From Bacillota bacterium (GTDB lineage: Bacteria > Bacillota > Clostridia > Oscillospirales > Ruminococcaceae), in assembly GCA_023415575.1 (NCBI GenBank), contig JAEZKF010000017.1, forward strand, positions 1 to 26,360: DNA of 26,360 nt, given 5' to 3'. The translations under genes were made by a program, and so were the position numbers. The notes beneath the pieces were generated by a model, which saw only the letters and a list, made by a program, of their open reading frames with translations, was not told the origin of the DNA and made no database searches. Positions 1-8,192 of the stretch are shown piece after piece. The first letter of the stretch is position 1. Every line of letters starts with the position of its first letter.

Positions 1-87
1 TTTGCTTTAGAGATGTCAGTTGGCAAACCGCTTCTCTATTTTAGCAAAAGGAGTTTTTATTTCTTCCTTATCGCTTAAGCTCTTTTG

Positions 88-113
88 AACCACGCGTCTA
101 ACGCGTGGTTTTC
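88..113. terminator. Perfect 10-bp palindromic hairpin, terminator-like
   Basis: The arms AACCACGCGT (88-97) and ACGCGTGGTT (101-110) are perfectly complementary around a 3-nt loop. T runs flank the stem on the plus side (109-112), and TTTT at 82-85 precedes it. It could act as a bidirectional terminator. The core ACGCGT-3 nt-ACGCGT dyad recurs at 26301-26315, so it may instead be a REP-like dispersed palindrome. Confidence 0.5.
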
Positions 114-122
114 GGTATACAA

Positions 123-159
123 CAAAGCCCCGTCACGCATATTGCGCGGCGGGGGCTTT
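123..159. terminator. Hairpin terminator downstream of the transglutaminase operon
   Basis: AAAGCCCC (123-130) pairs with GGGGCTTT (151-158), extended inward by a partly paired GC-rich stem with an ATATT loop and followed by TTTT on the plus strand. It lies 12 bp beyond the stop codon of the minus-strand transglutaminase gene, so it probably ends that operon. The better T-run is on the plus strand, so it may serve both directions. Confidence 0.6.
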
Positions 160-170
160 TAGCGTAGTGG

Positions 171-2510
171 CTATTTCTTTTTCTTGCGTGCAAGGTGATG
201 AGCCAGTACGGGAAGGGCCCGCCTTGCAAGATACATAGTCTTGCCTAAATGCTGCACAAGTCGTTCCTCAATGCTTTCGTGCAGGTCTGCTGCCAGCACC
301 ACGGCTGACCTATCGGGCTGCTTTTGGCCGTAGAGGTAGTCCATATACACCTTGGTTACCTCAGAAAACCGTGCCTTTTGGTAAACGAGTCTGCGGTCTG
401 CGCGCGGAGCAAACTCCTGCAGGGTTTCACCTATGTAGGGGGAAAGCTCAAAGTAATCCATCTGGCGCAAGAGATCGGTGTAATACTCAATCAAGGCTGT
501 GCCGGTATCGCCGCTGCGGTATAACACCCTATCATGGCGGTAGAAGCGCATGGGCAGGGTGAGAAGGCGTCGGATTAGCCACCACACAAGCCCTGCTATG
601 GCAAGCGGCAGGAGTATCCACAGCCATATCTGCGTGTCGGTGGGGACGGGCGTGTCGTCAAGTATAATCCCCCCTGCAGTCGGGATACTGCCGACAGGCG
701 GGGTTATGGTCTGCGGAGCCTGTCCGGAAGAGGATTGGCTCTGCCGCTCGGCTTGTATAGGCTCAAGGCCGCCGGAAAAGCCGAGCGGGTCAAACTGCAC
801 CCAGCCGATGCCGTAGAGGTAGACCTCCGCCCACGCATGAGCGGTTCGCTCGGTGGCGATGTATATCTTGCTTGCCGTGGTGCACTCCAGCGCAAAGCCG
901 GTAACATAGCGAGAAGGCAAACCCACACTGCGTGCAAGTACTGCAAAGGCGCTCGCATAGTAGACACAATAGCCCTCTTTGGTATCCAGGAAATGCGCAA
1001 CAAAGTCTTCATTGATGGGCGGAATATCGGGGGTGTAGGTATAGGTACAGTTTTCGGCCAGCCACTTCTCAATGGCGCAGGCCTTTTGGTAGGGGGTTTG
1101 GGCGTCCTGCGTGATGGTTTGTGCCGTTTGGTAAACCGTATCGGGTAAGGTTTCGGGCAGGGCAAGATACTGCTCGCTGACAGCCTGCCAGTTGCTGTCG
1201 TTATACTGACTTGCTGCCTCCTCTAACGTGACCATCTTCTCATCAAACCCCGGTGATGCGCGGTTGAATACCTCCCCCGTAAAGCTGTAATAGGATAATG
1301 TCTGAATAGCGTAATCGGCAAACAGCTCCCCCTGCAGGTTAAAGTAGGGTTCAATCCGTTTGCCGCTATCTAGGTCTTGAAGCATACCCGCCGTAAAGAT
1401 GCCGGTGTTTTTACTGTTTTTATACTTCACTTCGATTTCCACCGTTTGAAGCATCCCGTCGGTGAGGTCTTTGAGCTTCCTGTTTTGCAAAACGGGCAGC
1501 TCAGATTCAAATACTCGGTTTCGGGTAGATCGGAACATCACGCTGTCGTATCGAAACCGTCCCAGTGCACCTTGGTCGTACCACCCCTTGCCCGAGTAGG
1601 TGTCCTGCACGGCTCCGCGCAGGAGAATAGGCTTCTCGGTTATGACCTCCAGTATGCGGGTGTTTTTGGGGGCAATCGGCCCGCCCAAGCGGTCAGAAAG
1701 CGGCTGGTAGCCGACTCCCGCAAGCTCAAAGCTACGGCTGGGGGCGGGCTCGCCGAACCAGTATCCGATTAGGTCGTTAAAATCATACACGATGTTAAGA
1801 AGGGTGCGCGACTGCCATTTGCTTGCATCCTGCGGGACAATGAGCAAAGCCATCAAAATGGATACTAAAACAATGGGCAGGGCGGTGAACTGAAGTGCCG
1901 TGAGGGTAACCGTGTTTTCCCCTCCGGTTGCCTCTTTGATGCGCCTGTAGTGCTTGCCGGGCAGGAGAATCAGGAATCCTCCCGCAAGCAGGATGAGCAC
2001 CCATGTGCGGTTTGCAAGCACCAAGAGGTGCACATATACCGTCACGGCAACACACACAAGCCCCAGCAGCGAGAGCACATAGGGCAAAAGCTGCAGTTTA
2101 CGCACAATCCAGAACAGTAAGGCTGAAATGGCTAGGCAGGCCAGCGCGATATACACGAGATTGTTCTCAATTGAAAAGGTCTCAGCCTGCTTATACCACT
2201 CTGTAATGACGGTATATGCAACAGGGTGGAGCATGATAAGCCTTACAATCCCAAAGGAGGCAAGGCCTGCTCCCAGTATCGCAAAGATTGCCCAGACCCG
2301 CCTTGTGACAAGCCAAACAAGGGTGACAAAAAGCAGGGATAGGATAATCGCATGTATGGGGGAACAGACATAGTTTTTCATCGAAAACAGGGCAACTACG
2401 CCGCCTGCCGTAAGCAGGGTTATTGCAAGCTGCTCTGCCGCGCGGGTCTTTGTCAGAGCCTTCATTGCGCTGACGAAGCGCTTTAACACTGCATGACCGA
2501 CATCACTCAT
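171..2510 (-). CDS. Membrane-bound transglutaminase-like protein (TgpA type)
   Basis: A 779-residue membrane protein of the TgpA-like transglutaminase family. The first ~205 residues form about seven hydrophobic helices, followed by one more near 210-225. An extracytoplasmic region leads to a transglutaminase-core domain (about 450-590) with a complete papain-like triad visible: Cys515 in GYCVYYA, His558 in AHAWAEVY and Asp574 in FDPLG. A Pro/Ser/Gln-rich linker follows, then another membrane helix (about 628-650) and a cytoplasmic C-terminal part with a basic tail, in the place where DUF4129 sits in relatives. It is the last gene of a three-gene operon; its ATG overlaps the DUF58 stop by 4 bp. 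Family members are thought to process or cross-link envelope proteins or peptides, but the substrate is not established, so 'peptidase or transglutaminase' is inference. The intact triad argues that it is catalytically active. Confidence 0.9.
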   Translation of the reverse strand: MSDVGHAVLKRFVSAMKALTKTRAAEQLAITLLTAGGVVALFSMKNYVCSPIHAIILSLLFVTLVWLVTRRVWAIFAILGAGLASFGIVRLIMLHPVAYTVITEWYKQAETFSIENNLVYIALACLAISALLFWIVRKLQLLPYVLSLLGLVCVAVTVYVHLLVLANRTWVLILLAGGFLILLPGKHYRRIKEATGGENTVTLTALQFTALPIVLVSILMALLIVPQDASKWQSRTLLNIVYDFNDLIGYWFGEPAPSRSFELAGVGYQPLSDRLGGPIAPKNTRILEVITEKPILLRGAVQDTYSGKGWYDQGALGRFRYDSVMFRSTRNRVFESELPVLQNRKLKDLTDGMLQTVEIEVKYKNSKNTGIFTAGMLQDLDSGKRIEPYFNLQGELFADYAIQTLSYYSFTGEVFNRASPGFDEKMVTLEEAASQYNDSNWQAVSEQYLALPETLPDTVYQTAQTITQDAQTPYQKACAIEKWLAENCTYTYTPDIPPINEDFVAHFLDTKEGYCVYYASAFAVLARSVGLPSRYVTGFALECTTASKIYIATERTAHAWAEVYLYGIGWVQFDPLGFSGGLEPIQAERQSQSSSGQAPQTITPPVGSIPTAGGIILDDTPVPTDTQIWLWILLPLAIAGLVWWLIRRLLTLPMRFYRHDRVLYRSGDTGTALIEYYTDLLRQMDYFELSPYIGETLQEFAPRADRRLVYQKARFSEVTKVYMDYLYGQKQPDRSAVVLAADLHESIEERLVQHLGKTMYLARRALPVLAHHLARKKKK

Positions 2511-3697
2511 ATCAGCATCTCCCCCAATACCGAAGCAACGCTATCGCTTAGGGTTGCCGTAATCGTGCGGATGCTGCCCGCAACCGATGCGCCGCGCTGT
2601 CCAGAGTCGTTTACCGAGAAGATGGTAACACCGCCAACCGGCAGGGGCTCACTTTGCAGAACTTCACTCATAACGCGCGCACTGCCCAAGGTCAGCAGAT
2701 AGGCAGACCCTGCTCCAATCTCGCCTGAAACGGATTTTGCATCGAGGGCGCGGGCGCGGTCTTCGTCGCTTTCCGAGGTGAATTCCAGCAGGGCTAAATA
2801 CCGGTGCAGGCGCGTAAAGTCGCGCAGACTGCCGCCTAAAACCGCGTTTGTTGGGGCATCCGCCCGGCGCAGCACCACCGTATGCCCTCCGGCCAAAGCG
2901 TGATAGGCTATGGTGGCAGCCGCCTCACACAGCATATCGGCGCACAGGCGAGCACGTTCCCCTGTCACCCCATAGAGGTAGGGGTCGATGCTGATGAGAC
3001 AATGGGTTTCGGCTGCGTGCTCGTAGATGCGCGTATACAGCTTTTGCGTGCGCGCAGAGGTCTTCCAGTGAATCCGCTTTTGGGCGTCACCCTCGCGGTA
3101 CTCCCGTACACCTGCAAAGTTGTCGCCCGCACCTGTCAGGTTCAGGCTTGTGCCGGTGAAGTTCTTTTCATCCGGCTGATATGAGGCAAGCAGGGCAATC
3201 TCGTGCACGCGCGGGTACACGAGCACTGGACGCTTGCGGTAATATGGCAGGCGCACCATATTGAAGTTGATATGGGTCAGACCAAAGACATCCTCTATCT
3301 CTACGCGGCTCATACCAACCTCGCTGCGGCCGGAAAAGACGCATAAAAAGCGGGGCGAAAACTCAATCTGTCCGTGCGCAGGCAGGGCAAAGGAATAGCT
3401 TACGTCGTCCTGCGAGGAGATGGCCGAAACGTGTACCCGCATCATGGTAAACGGGTAAGGCATATCGTTTTGGATGCGCAGGTGCAAGGTCAGCATCTCG
3501 CCCTTTGTATACTCCTCGCGGTCAACCGTCTGCACATAGGAGAACCCGCGCACTGTCCATAAATCCAAGGCAAGGCATAAAAGCAGGATACCGAGCTGGA
3601 TGAACAGGACAAGGAAGAATACCCGCTCGCCGGTCAATAACCCGCCGAACAAACAGGTGCCGAGCAGCGAGTAAAACACAATACGCTCCGCTCTCAT
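2507..3697 (-). CDS. DUF58 domain protein
   Basis: A 396-residue protein with two adjacent N-terminal membrane helices (about 5-48), a beta-rich region, and the DUF58 signature around residues 197-217: REYREGD followed by RIHWK, with Trp211. The C-terminal half has the alternating pattern of a von Willebrand A-like fold, which is usual for DUF58. It overlaps the MoxR gene upstream and the transglutaminase gene downstream by 4 bp each (ATGA), which implies translational coupling and an equal supply of the three proteins. In this family DUF58 proteins are the regular partners of MoxR ATPases, and a chaperone-like role in assembling envelope complexes is the usual inference. No biochemical function can be read from the sequence. 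Confidence 0.9.
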   Translation of the reverse strand: MRAERIVFYSLLGTCLFGGLLTGERVFFLVLFIQLGILLLCLALDLWTVRGFSYVQTVDREEYTKGEMLTLHLRIQNDMPYPFTMMRVHVSAISSQDDVSYSFALPAHGQIEFSPRFLCVFSGRSEVGMSRVEIEDVFGLTHINFNMVRLPYYRKRPVLVYPRVHEIALLASYQPDEKNFTGTSLNLTGAGDNFAGVREYREGDAQKRIHWKTSARTQKLYTRIYEHAAETHCLISIDPYLYGVTGERARLCADMLCEAAATIAYHALAGGHTVVLRRADAPTNAVLGGSLRDFTRLHRYLALLEFTSESDEDRARALDAKSVSGEIGAGSAYLLTLGSARVMSEVLQSEPLPVGGVTIFSVNDSGQRGASVAGSIRTITATLSDSVASVLGEMLI

Positions 3698-4638
3698 GGC
3701 ATCACCGGCACCGGGGTTGTGCGCAGAATTTCCTGCAAAACATCCTGCGCACTGTATTTATGTACGCCTGCAGACAGTTGAACAACCAGACGGTGGGCCA
3801 GCACCGGTATCGCCATGGCCTTCACATCGTCAGGCAGAACATAGTCGCGTCCGTCAAACAGCGCATGCGCCATTGATGCGTGCATAAGGGCAAGCGATGC
3901 ACGCGGGCTTGCGCCGAGGGAAAGCTTATCGCTCTTTCGTGTGCCATTCGCAATGTCGACGATATACTGCATCACAGGGCGCGAGCAGGTGACATTCTTC
4001 ACCGCCTCCTGCAAAAAGAGCACTTCGTCAGCGCACGCGACGGGCTGTATATCGGTTTTAAGGCTCTTTACCCTGCTTTGCAGGATGTTGATTTCATCAC
4101 TGCGGCTGGGGTAACCGAGGGAGATTCGGATAAAAAATCGGTCGAGCTGGGCTTCCGGCAAGGGGTAGGTTCCCGTGGACTCCACCGGGTTTTGGGTGGC
4201 AATTACCATAAAGGGTTTGGGCAGCGGATAGGTTTCGCCGTCAATGGTCACCTGACCCTCCTGCATTGCCTCAAGAAGGCTCGATTGTGTCTTGGGGCTT
4301 GTGCGGTTGATTTCATCCGCCAGCACCATCTGACTCATGATTGCCCCGTGGCGAACCTGTTTTTCTCCTGTTTTGATATCTAGTATGGTATAGCCCGCTA
4401 CATCCGAGGGCAGGACATCGGGGGTGAACTGGATTCGGCGGAAGGAGCAGTCCACCGACCGCGAAAGGGCAAAGGCAAGCGTTGTTTTACCAAGACCCGG
4501 GGCATCCTCAATAAGCAGGTGTCCCCCGCAGGCAAGCGTGATAAGTGCAAGGTCTACCGCCTCACGTTTGCCGATAAGAACGCGCTCAACGTTTTCGCGT
4601 ACTGAGTGGATAATATCTTGTGGGCTACGTGTTGTCAT
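3694..4638 (-). CDS. MoxR-family AAA+ ATPase
   Basis: A 314-residue AAA+ ATPase of the MoxR family. Walker A is APGLGKT (46-52), Walker B is MVLADEI (104-110), sensor 1 is in ATQNP (Asn150), and a conserved EAQLDRF follows with Arg167. The C-terminal helical lid contains SPRASLALMHA. The length is typical for the family. It is the first gene of the MoxR-DUF58-transglutaminase operon and overlaps DUF58 by 4 bp. MoxR ATPases are generally regarded as chaperones that mature or insert cofactors into partner complexes; here the partners would be the two membrane proteins downstream. The ATG at 4636-4638 has GGAAAGG about 12 nt upstream and GAAG nearer by, so the start is likely but its ribosome binding site is not ideal. 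Confidence 0.93.
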   Translation of the reverse strand: MTTRSPQDIIHSVRENVERVLIGKREAVDLALITLACGGHLLIEDAPGLGKTTLAFALSRSVDCSFRRIQFTPDVLPSDVAGYTILDIKTGEKQVRHGAIMSQMVLADEINRTSPKTQSSLLEAMQEGQVTIDGETYPLPKPFMVIATQNPVESTGTYPLPEAQLDRFFIRISLGYPSRSDEINILQSRVKSLKTDIQPVACADEVLFLQEAVKNVTCSRPVMQYIVDIANGTRKSDKLSLGASPRASLALMHASMAHALFDGRDYVLPDDVKAMAIPVLAHRLVVQLSAGVHKYSAQDVLQEILRTTPVPVMP

Positions 4639-4872
4639 ACTTCTATCATGCCTTTCCTTCGATGATTATAGCTTGCTAGAGTACTTTGGGAATTTTGTTT
4701 ATTCAAGTAATATAATAGCATAATTACCCTATAAACAAAACGCATAATCTTGCCTAGTTATCAGCATGAGCGGCATGGCATTTGCACAATTTTGCAATTT
4801 GGTACTCTTGTTTGCACTTCATTTGTATAGTACAATAAATTGGCGAGCAAAAAAGGAGAGTTTAAGCCAAAT
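4639..4872. promoter_or_regulatory. Divergent intergenic region between MoxR operon and ABC exporter
   Basis: This AT-rich 234-bp region must carry promoters for both directions. On the plus strand TTGTTT (4808-4813) and TACAAT (4831-4836) are separated by 17 bp and are the best candidate for the exporter. On the minus strand several TATAAT-like boxes occur, including one at about 4668-4673 close to the MoxR start, but none has a convincing -35, so the minus-strand promoter is left unassigned. Confidence 0.4.
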
Positions 4873-6615
4873 ATGCGATACATTTTTAAGCGATTTATCT
4901 CATACTACAAACCCTACCGTCATTTGTTTTACACCGACTTGTTCTGTGCTTTGGTTGTTTCGGCAGTCGATCTTGCCTTTCCGCAGCTGCTAAGCATACT
5001 AAACAAGGGCCTGTTCACCCGCAGCCCGCAGGAGATTTTGTCGGTACTCGGATATATCGTTGCGGGGATGCTCGCCATGTACGTGGTGCGCTATTTCTGC
5101 CACTACTTCATCACCTCGTGGGGACACATCATGGGCTCGCGGATGGAGAGCAACATGCGCGACGACCTGTTTAGCCACCTGCAAAGGCTAAGCTTTTCCT
5201 ATTACGATAAAAACAACACCGGCGAGCTGATGTCGCGAATCGTCTCCGACTTGTTTGACATCTCAGAGCTTGCCCATCATGGCCCCGAAAATCTGTTTAT
5301 GTCGGCGATTAAGCTCATCGGCTCCTTTTCGCTTTTAATGCTGCTTAACTGGAAGATGACCCTCATCTTGCTTGCGGTAACCGTCGTCATGGTGATATTC
5401 TCGATTGCGCGCAACAGGCGGATGCAGGCGGTGTTTATGGACAACCGCAAGAAGATTGCAGCCGTGAACGCCCGTGTTCAGGACAGCCTTGCAGGCATTC
5501 GCGTAGTGAAATCCTTTGCAAACGAAGACCACGAACGCGAGCGGTTTCGGCACAGTAACGAGGAGTTTTTGGAATCAAAAAACAGCAGCTACCGTGTGAT
5601 GGGCGCCTTTTTTGCGGGAAACTCCTTCTTTCAGGGCCTGCTTTATACCGTTATCATCGGCGTGGGCGGCTGGTTTATCGCGCGCGGCGAGCTTTCTTTC
5701 TCCTCCCTTGCCATGTATGTTCTGTATGTCAACATCTACATGGGCCCCATTGATATACTCGTAAACTTCACCGAGTCCTTTCAGAAAGGGTACGCAGGTT
5801 TTAAGCGGTTTATCGAGATTCTTGATACCAAGCCCGATGTAACCGACAAAAAGGATGCCGTCCCCCTGACCGATGTGCGCGGCGAGATTGATTACCATAA
5901 TGTATCGTTTGCCTACGAAGATGGTGTGCCGGTTTTAAGTGATGTCAACCTGCATATCGACGCCGGCAAAACGGTGGCTCTGGTTGGCCCCTCCGGCGGC
6001 GGCAAGACGACCTTTTGCTCCCTTCTTCCCCGCTTTTACGATGTGACGGGCGGCGAGATTTTAATAGACGGCAAGGATGTGCGCAGTTTGACCCTTTCCT
6101 CCCTGCGCAGCGCCATCGGTATCGTGCAGCAGGATGTGTATATCTTTACCGGCAGTATCCGGGAAAACATAGCCTACGGTAAGCTGGATGCGACCGATGA
6201 AGAGATTATTGCTGCGGCAAAACGGGCGAACATCCACGACTTTATCTCCTCTCTTGAGGATGGGTATGACACCTACGTCGGTGAGCGCGGAACCCGCCTT
6301 TCGGGTGGTCAGAAGCAGCGCATTGCCATTGCCCGTCTATTCCTCAAAAACCCCAAGATACTCATTCTGGACGAGGCGACCTCTGCTCTTGACAATGAGA
6401 GCGAGCGACATATCCAAGAGGCACTTGAGGAGCTTTCGAAAGGACGTACGACGATTGTAATCGCGCACCGGCTTTCCACCATCCGTAATGCAGATGAGAT
6501 TATCGTCATCACCGACGAGGGTATCTTAGAGCGCGGACGGCATGCCGAGCTGCTCCAACAAGGCGGCTTGTACGCACGCTACTACAACATGCAGTTTGAG
6601 GGGCTTGATGACTAG
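4873..6615 (+). CDS. ABC exporter, fused permease and ATP-binding protein
   Basis: A full-length type IV ABC exporter half-transporter of 580 residues. The N-terminal ~310 residues hold six membrane helices. The nucleotide-binding domain follows, with Walker A GPSGGGKTT (Lys378), Q-loop IVQQD, signature LSGGQ (476-480), Walker B ILILDEA (Asp500, Glu501) and switch His532 in IAHRLST. The ATG at 4873 was chosen because AAGGAG lies upstream, though 14 nt is a long spacing; an in-frame TTG at 4840 would add 11 residues but has no such site. It is a complete single-gene unit and probably works as a homodimer, since no partner half is adjacent. Multidrug or lipid export is the usual role of these proteins; the substrate cannot be told. 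Confidence 0.92.
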   Translation: MRYIFKRFISYYKPYRHLFYTDLFCALVVSAVDLAFPQLLSILNKGLFTRSPQEILSVLGYIVAGMLAMYVVRYFCHYFITSWGHIMGSRMESNMRDDLFSHLQRLSFSYYDKNNTGELMSRIVSDLFDISELAHHGPENLFMSAIKLIGSFSLLMLLNWKMTLILLAVTVVMVIFSIARNRRMQAVFMDNRKKIAAVNARVQDSLAGIRVVKSFANEDHERERFRHSNEEFLESKNSSYRVMGAFFAGNSFFQGLLYTVIIGVGGWFIARGELSFSSLAMYVLYVNIYMGPIDILVNFTESFQKGYAGFKRFIEILDTKPDVTDKKDAVPLTDVRGEIDYHNVSFAYEDGVPVLSDVNLHIDAGKTVALVGPSGGGKTTFCSLLPRFYDVTGGEILIDGKDVRSLTLSSLRSAIGIVQQDVYIFTGSIRENIAYGKLDATDEEIIAAAKRANIHDFISSLEDGYDTYVGERGTRLSGGQKQRIAIARLFLKNPKILILDEATSALDNESERHIQEALEELSKGRTTIVIAHRLSTIRNADEIIVITDEGILERGRHAELLQQGGLYARYYNMQFEGLDD

Positions 6616-6631
6616 CCTATCAGTAAAAACC

Positions 6632-6665
6632 AAAAGGGATTGTCCAATATGGACAATCCCTTTTT
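6632..6665. terminator. Bidirectional rho-independent terminator
   Basis: A perfect 14-bp stem, AAAAGGGATTGTCC (6632-6645) with GGACAATCCCTTTT (6651-6664), has a 5-nt loop. A on one side and T on the other make it work in both directions. It sits between the convergent ABC exporter (plus) and GntP permease (minus) genes and ends both. Confidence 0.92.
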
Positions 6666-6717
6666 GATATTTAAATAAGTCGGGCAAATATTTATTGGTT
6701 GTTGACAAGAGGCTTTA

Positions 6718-8103
6718 TCAGCCCATAAAGATGTTGAGTATCAGCAGCTCAATAAGGCCTACCGCCCACGCAATGGTTGTGGTGAACGACCATACGCGAA
6801 TCTGCTCTTTGGTATCGGAGATACCCATCAAGCGGGTGGTTACCCAGTAGAAGCTGTCGTTGAAGTAGGAGAAGAACAGCGAGCCGATGCAGGCTGCAAA
6901 TGCGCCGAGCATCATGTTTCCGCCTGCTGCGAGCACGATGGGTGCGGTGATGCCTGCAGCGGTAACCATTGCAACAGTGCCGGAGCCCTGTACAAAGCGA
7001 ACGAGGGTTGCGATGATAAACGGAAGCAGAACAATCGGAATAGCGCTCTTGGAGATCTGCTCTGCGATGAAGTCGCCAACACCACTTACCTGCAGAACCT
7101 TGCCGAGTGCGCCGCCGCCACCTGTTACAAGGATGATGATGCCTGCGCTCTTAATACCGTCTTCCATCTGGCTGATAACAACCTTGCGTTCGGTTTTAAA
7201 GGCCAGCGTGTAGATTGCAAGCAGAAGTCCGATGCCGACTGCAACAATCGGAGTCCCGAGGAAGATGAGTACCGAGAAGATGCCCTCGGTTTTGCCTAAT
7301 GCCTTGGATACGGTGTTGATAAGAATGAGGATAATGGGTGCGACAATAGGCAGGAAAGACATGAATGCAGACGGGAGCTTACGGCTTTCTTCATCAGATT
7401 TGAGGTCGTAAACGGGCTCCTGATAGGGAGGACGAATCCAGCCATCACCGTTATCGGCAGGCAGCTGATAGATCTTCTTGCCAAGGCGGGTACCATAGAG
7501 CAGGCATGCAGCTACCATGGGGATTGAGATAAGGATAGCGATGAGGATAAACTGACCAACGTCAACGCCGAAGGTTCCTGCAACACCGAGGGGTCCCGGG
7601 GTCGGCGGTACCAGAGAGTGGGTGACAACCAGTCCCGCTGCAAGAGGCACGCCTAAGGAGACGATTGATTTTTTTGTCTTTTTGGACAGTGCCTTTGCAA
7701 GCGGTGATAGGATAACAAAACCCGAATCGCAGAAGATAGGGATGGATACCAAAAATCCTGTGAGTGCAAGGGCTAAGCTCTCGCGCTTTTTGCCAAAGAG
7801 TTTTAAGAACGTCCTTGCCATCTTCTCAGCGGCGCCGGAGAGTTCGAATATCTGTCCCATCATGACGCCGAAGCCGATGATGATACCGATGTTGCCGAGT
7901 GTGCCGCCAAAGCCCGCAGAGATAGCGTCTATCGTTGCGGTTGTTCCCATGCCGCCGATAAGGCCGATGGTAATCGCCGAAATGATAAGTGCTACAAATG
8001 CGTGTACCTTGGTTTTAAGGATAAGCAGGATGAGTAGAACGATGCCGATAAACAGTGCCATCAGCATTTGAGTTCCGGATACAGCAGCTTCCAAAATGTA
8101 CAC
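6718..8103 (-). CDS. GntP-family sugar-acid permease
   Basis: A gluconate:H+ symporter (GntP) family permease of about 460 residues with roughly 12-14 hydrophobic helices. Family features include the GGMGTTATIDAISAGFGG segment in the second helix region, SIPIFCDSGFVIL, and VPPTPGPLGVAG. It closes the minus-strand cassette DeoR-kinase-PdxA-GntP, 89 bp after the PdxA-type gene, and shares the terminator at 6632-6665. From context it should import the four-carbon sugar acid, threonate or erythronate, that the two enzymes degrade; that substrate is inferred. The start is uncertain: GTG at 8103 is used here, a TTG at 8094 has better spacing from AAGGGA, and the frame stays open to a TTG at 8115. 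Confidence 0.9.
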   Translation of the reverse strand: MYILEAAVSGTQMLMALFIGIVLLILLILKTKVHAFVALIISAITIGLIGGMGTTATIDAISAGFGGTLGNIGIIIGFGVMMGQIFELSGAAEKMARTFLKLFGKKRESLALALTGFLVSIPIFCDSGFVILSPLAKALSKKTKKSIVSLGVPLAAGLVVTHSLVPPTPGPLGVAGTFGVDVGQFILIAILISIPMVAACLLYGTRLGKKIYQLPADNGDGWIRPPYQEPVYDLKSDEESRKLPSAFMSFLPIVAPIILILINTVSKALGKTEGIFSVLIFLGTPIVAVGIGLLLAIYTLAFKTERKVVISQMEDGIKSAGIIILVTGGGGALGKVLQVSGVGDFIAEQISKSAIPIVLLPFIIATLVRFVQGSGTVAMVTAAGITAPIVLAAGGNMMLGAFAACIGSLFFSYFNDSFYWVTTRLMGISDTKEQIRVWSFTTTIAWAVGLIELLILNIFMG

Positions 8104-8192
8104 TTCCCTTCTCAAAATACATCGTGTTTATAGATTTTCTGGTGAGTCTTTGCTATGTCGATTGTCATATGCCCGACCATGGTTGCGCGTCT

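Larger units (their letters stand above)
1..170. other. Gene-free left edge with palindromic sequence
   Basis: No supportable gene lies here. The stretch holds the two hairpins annotated separately (88-113 and 123-159). On the minus strand a frame is open over about 37 codons up to a TGA at 16-18. It would give a charged, hydrophilic peptide ending KIEKRFAN, but it has no ATG and no ribosome binding site, and it runs through the 88-110 palindrome, so it is not called a gene. Positions 17-30 resemble, in inverted orientation, 26320-26333 at the other edge (13 of 14 bases), which suggests a dispersed repeat or a decayed mobile element. Confidence 0.4.

Noticed and set aside
735..1148. Long plus-strand frame inside the transglutaminase gene
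   Set aside because: It is a shadow of a well-supported minus-strand gene with an intact catalytic triad, and it has no domain of its own.
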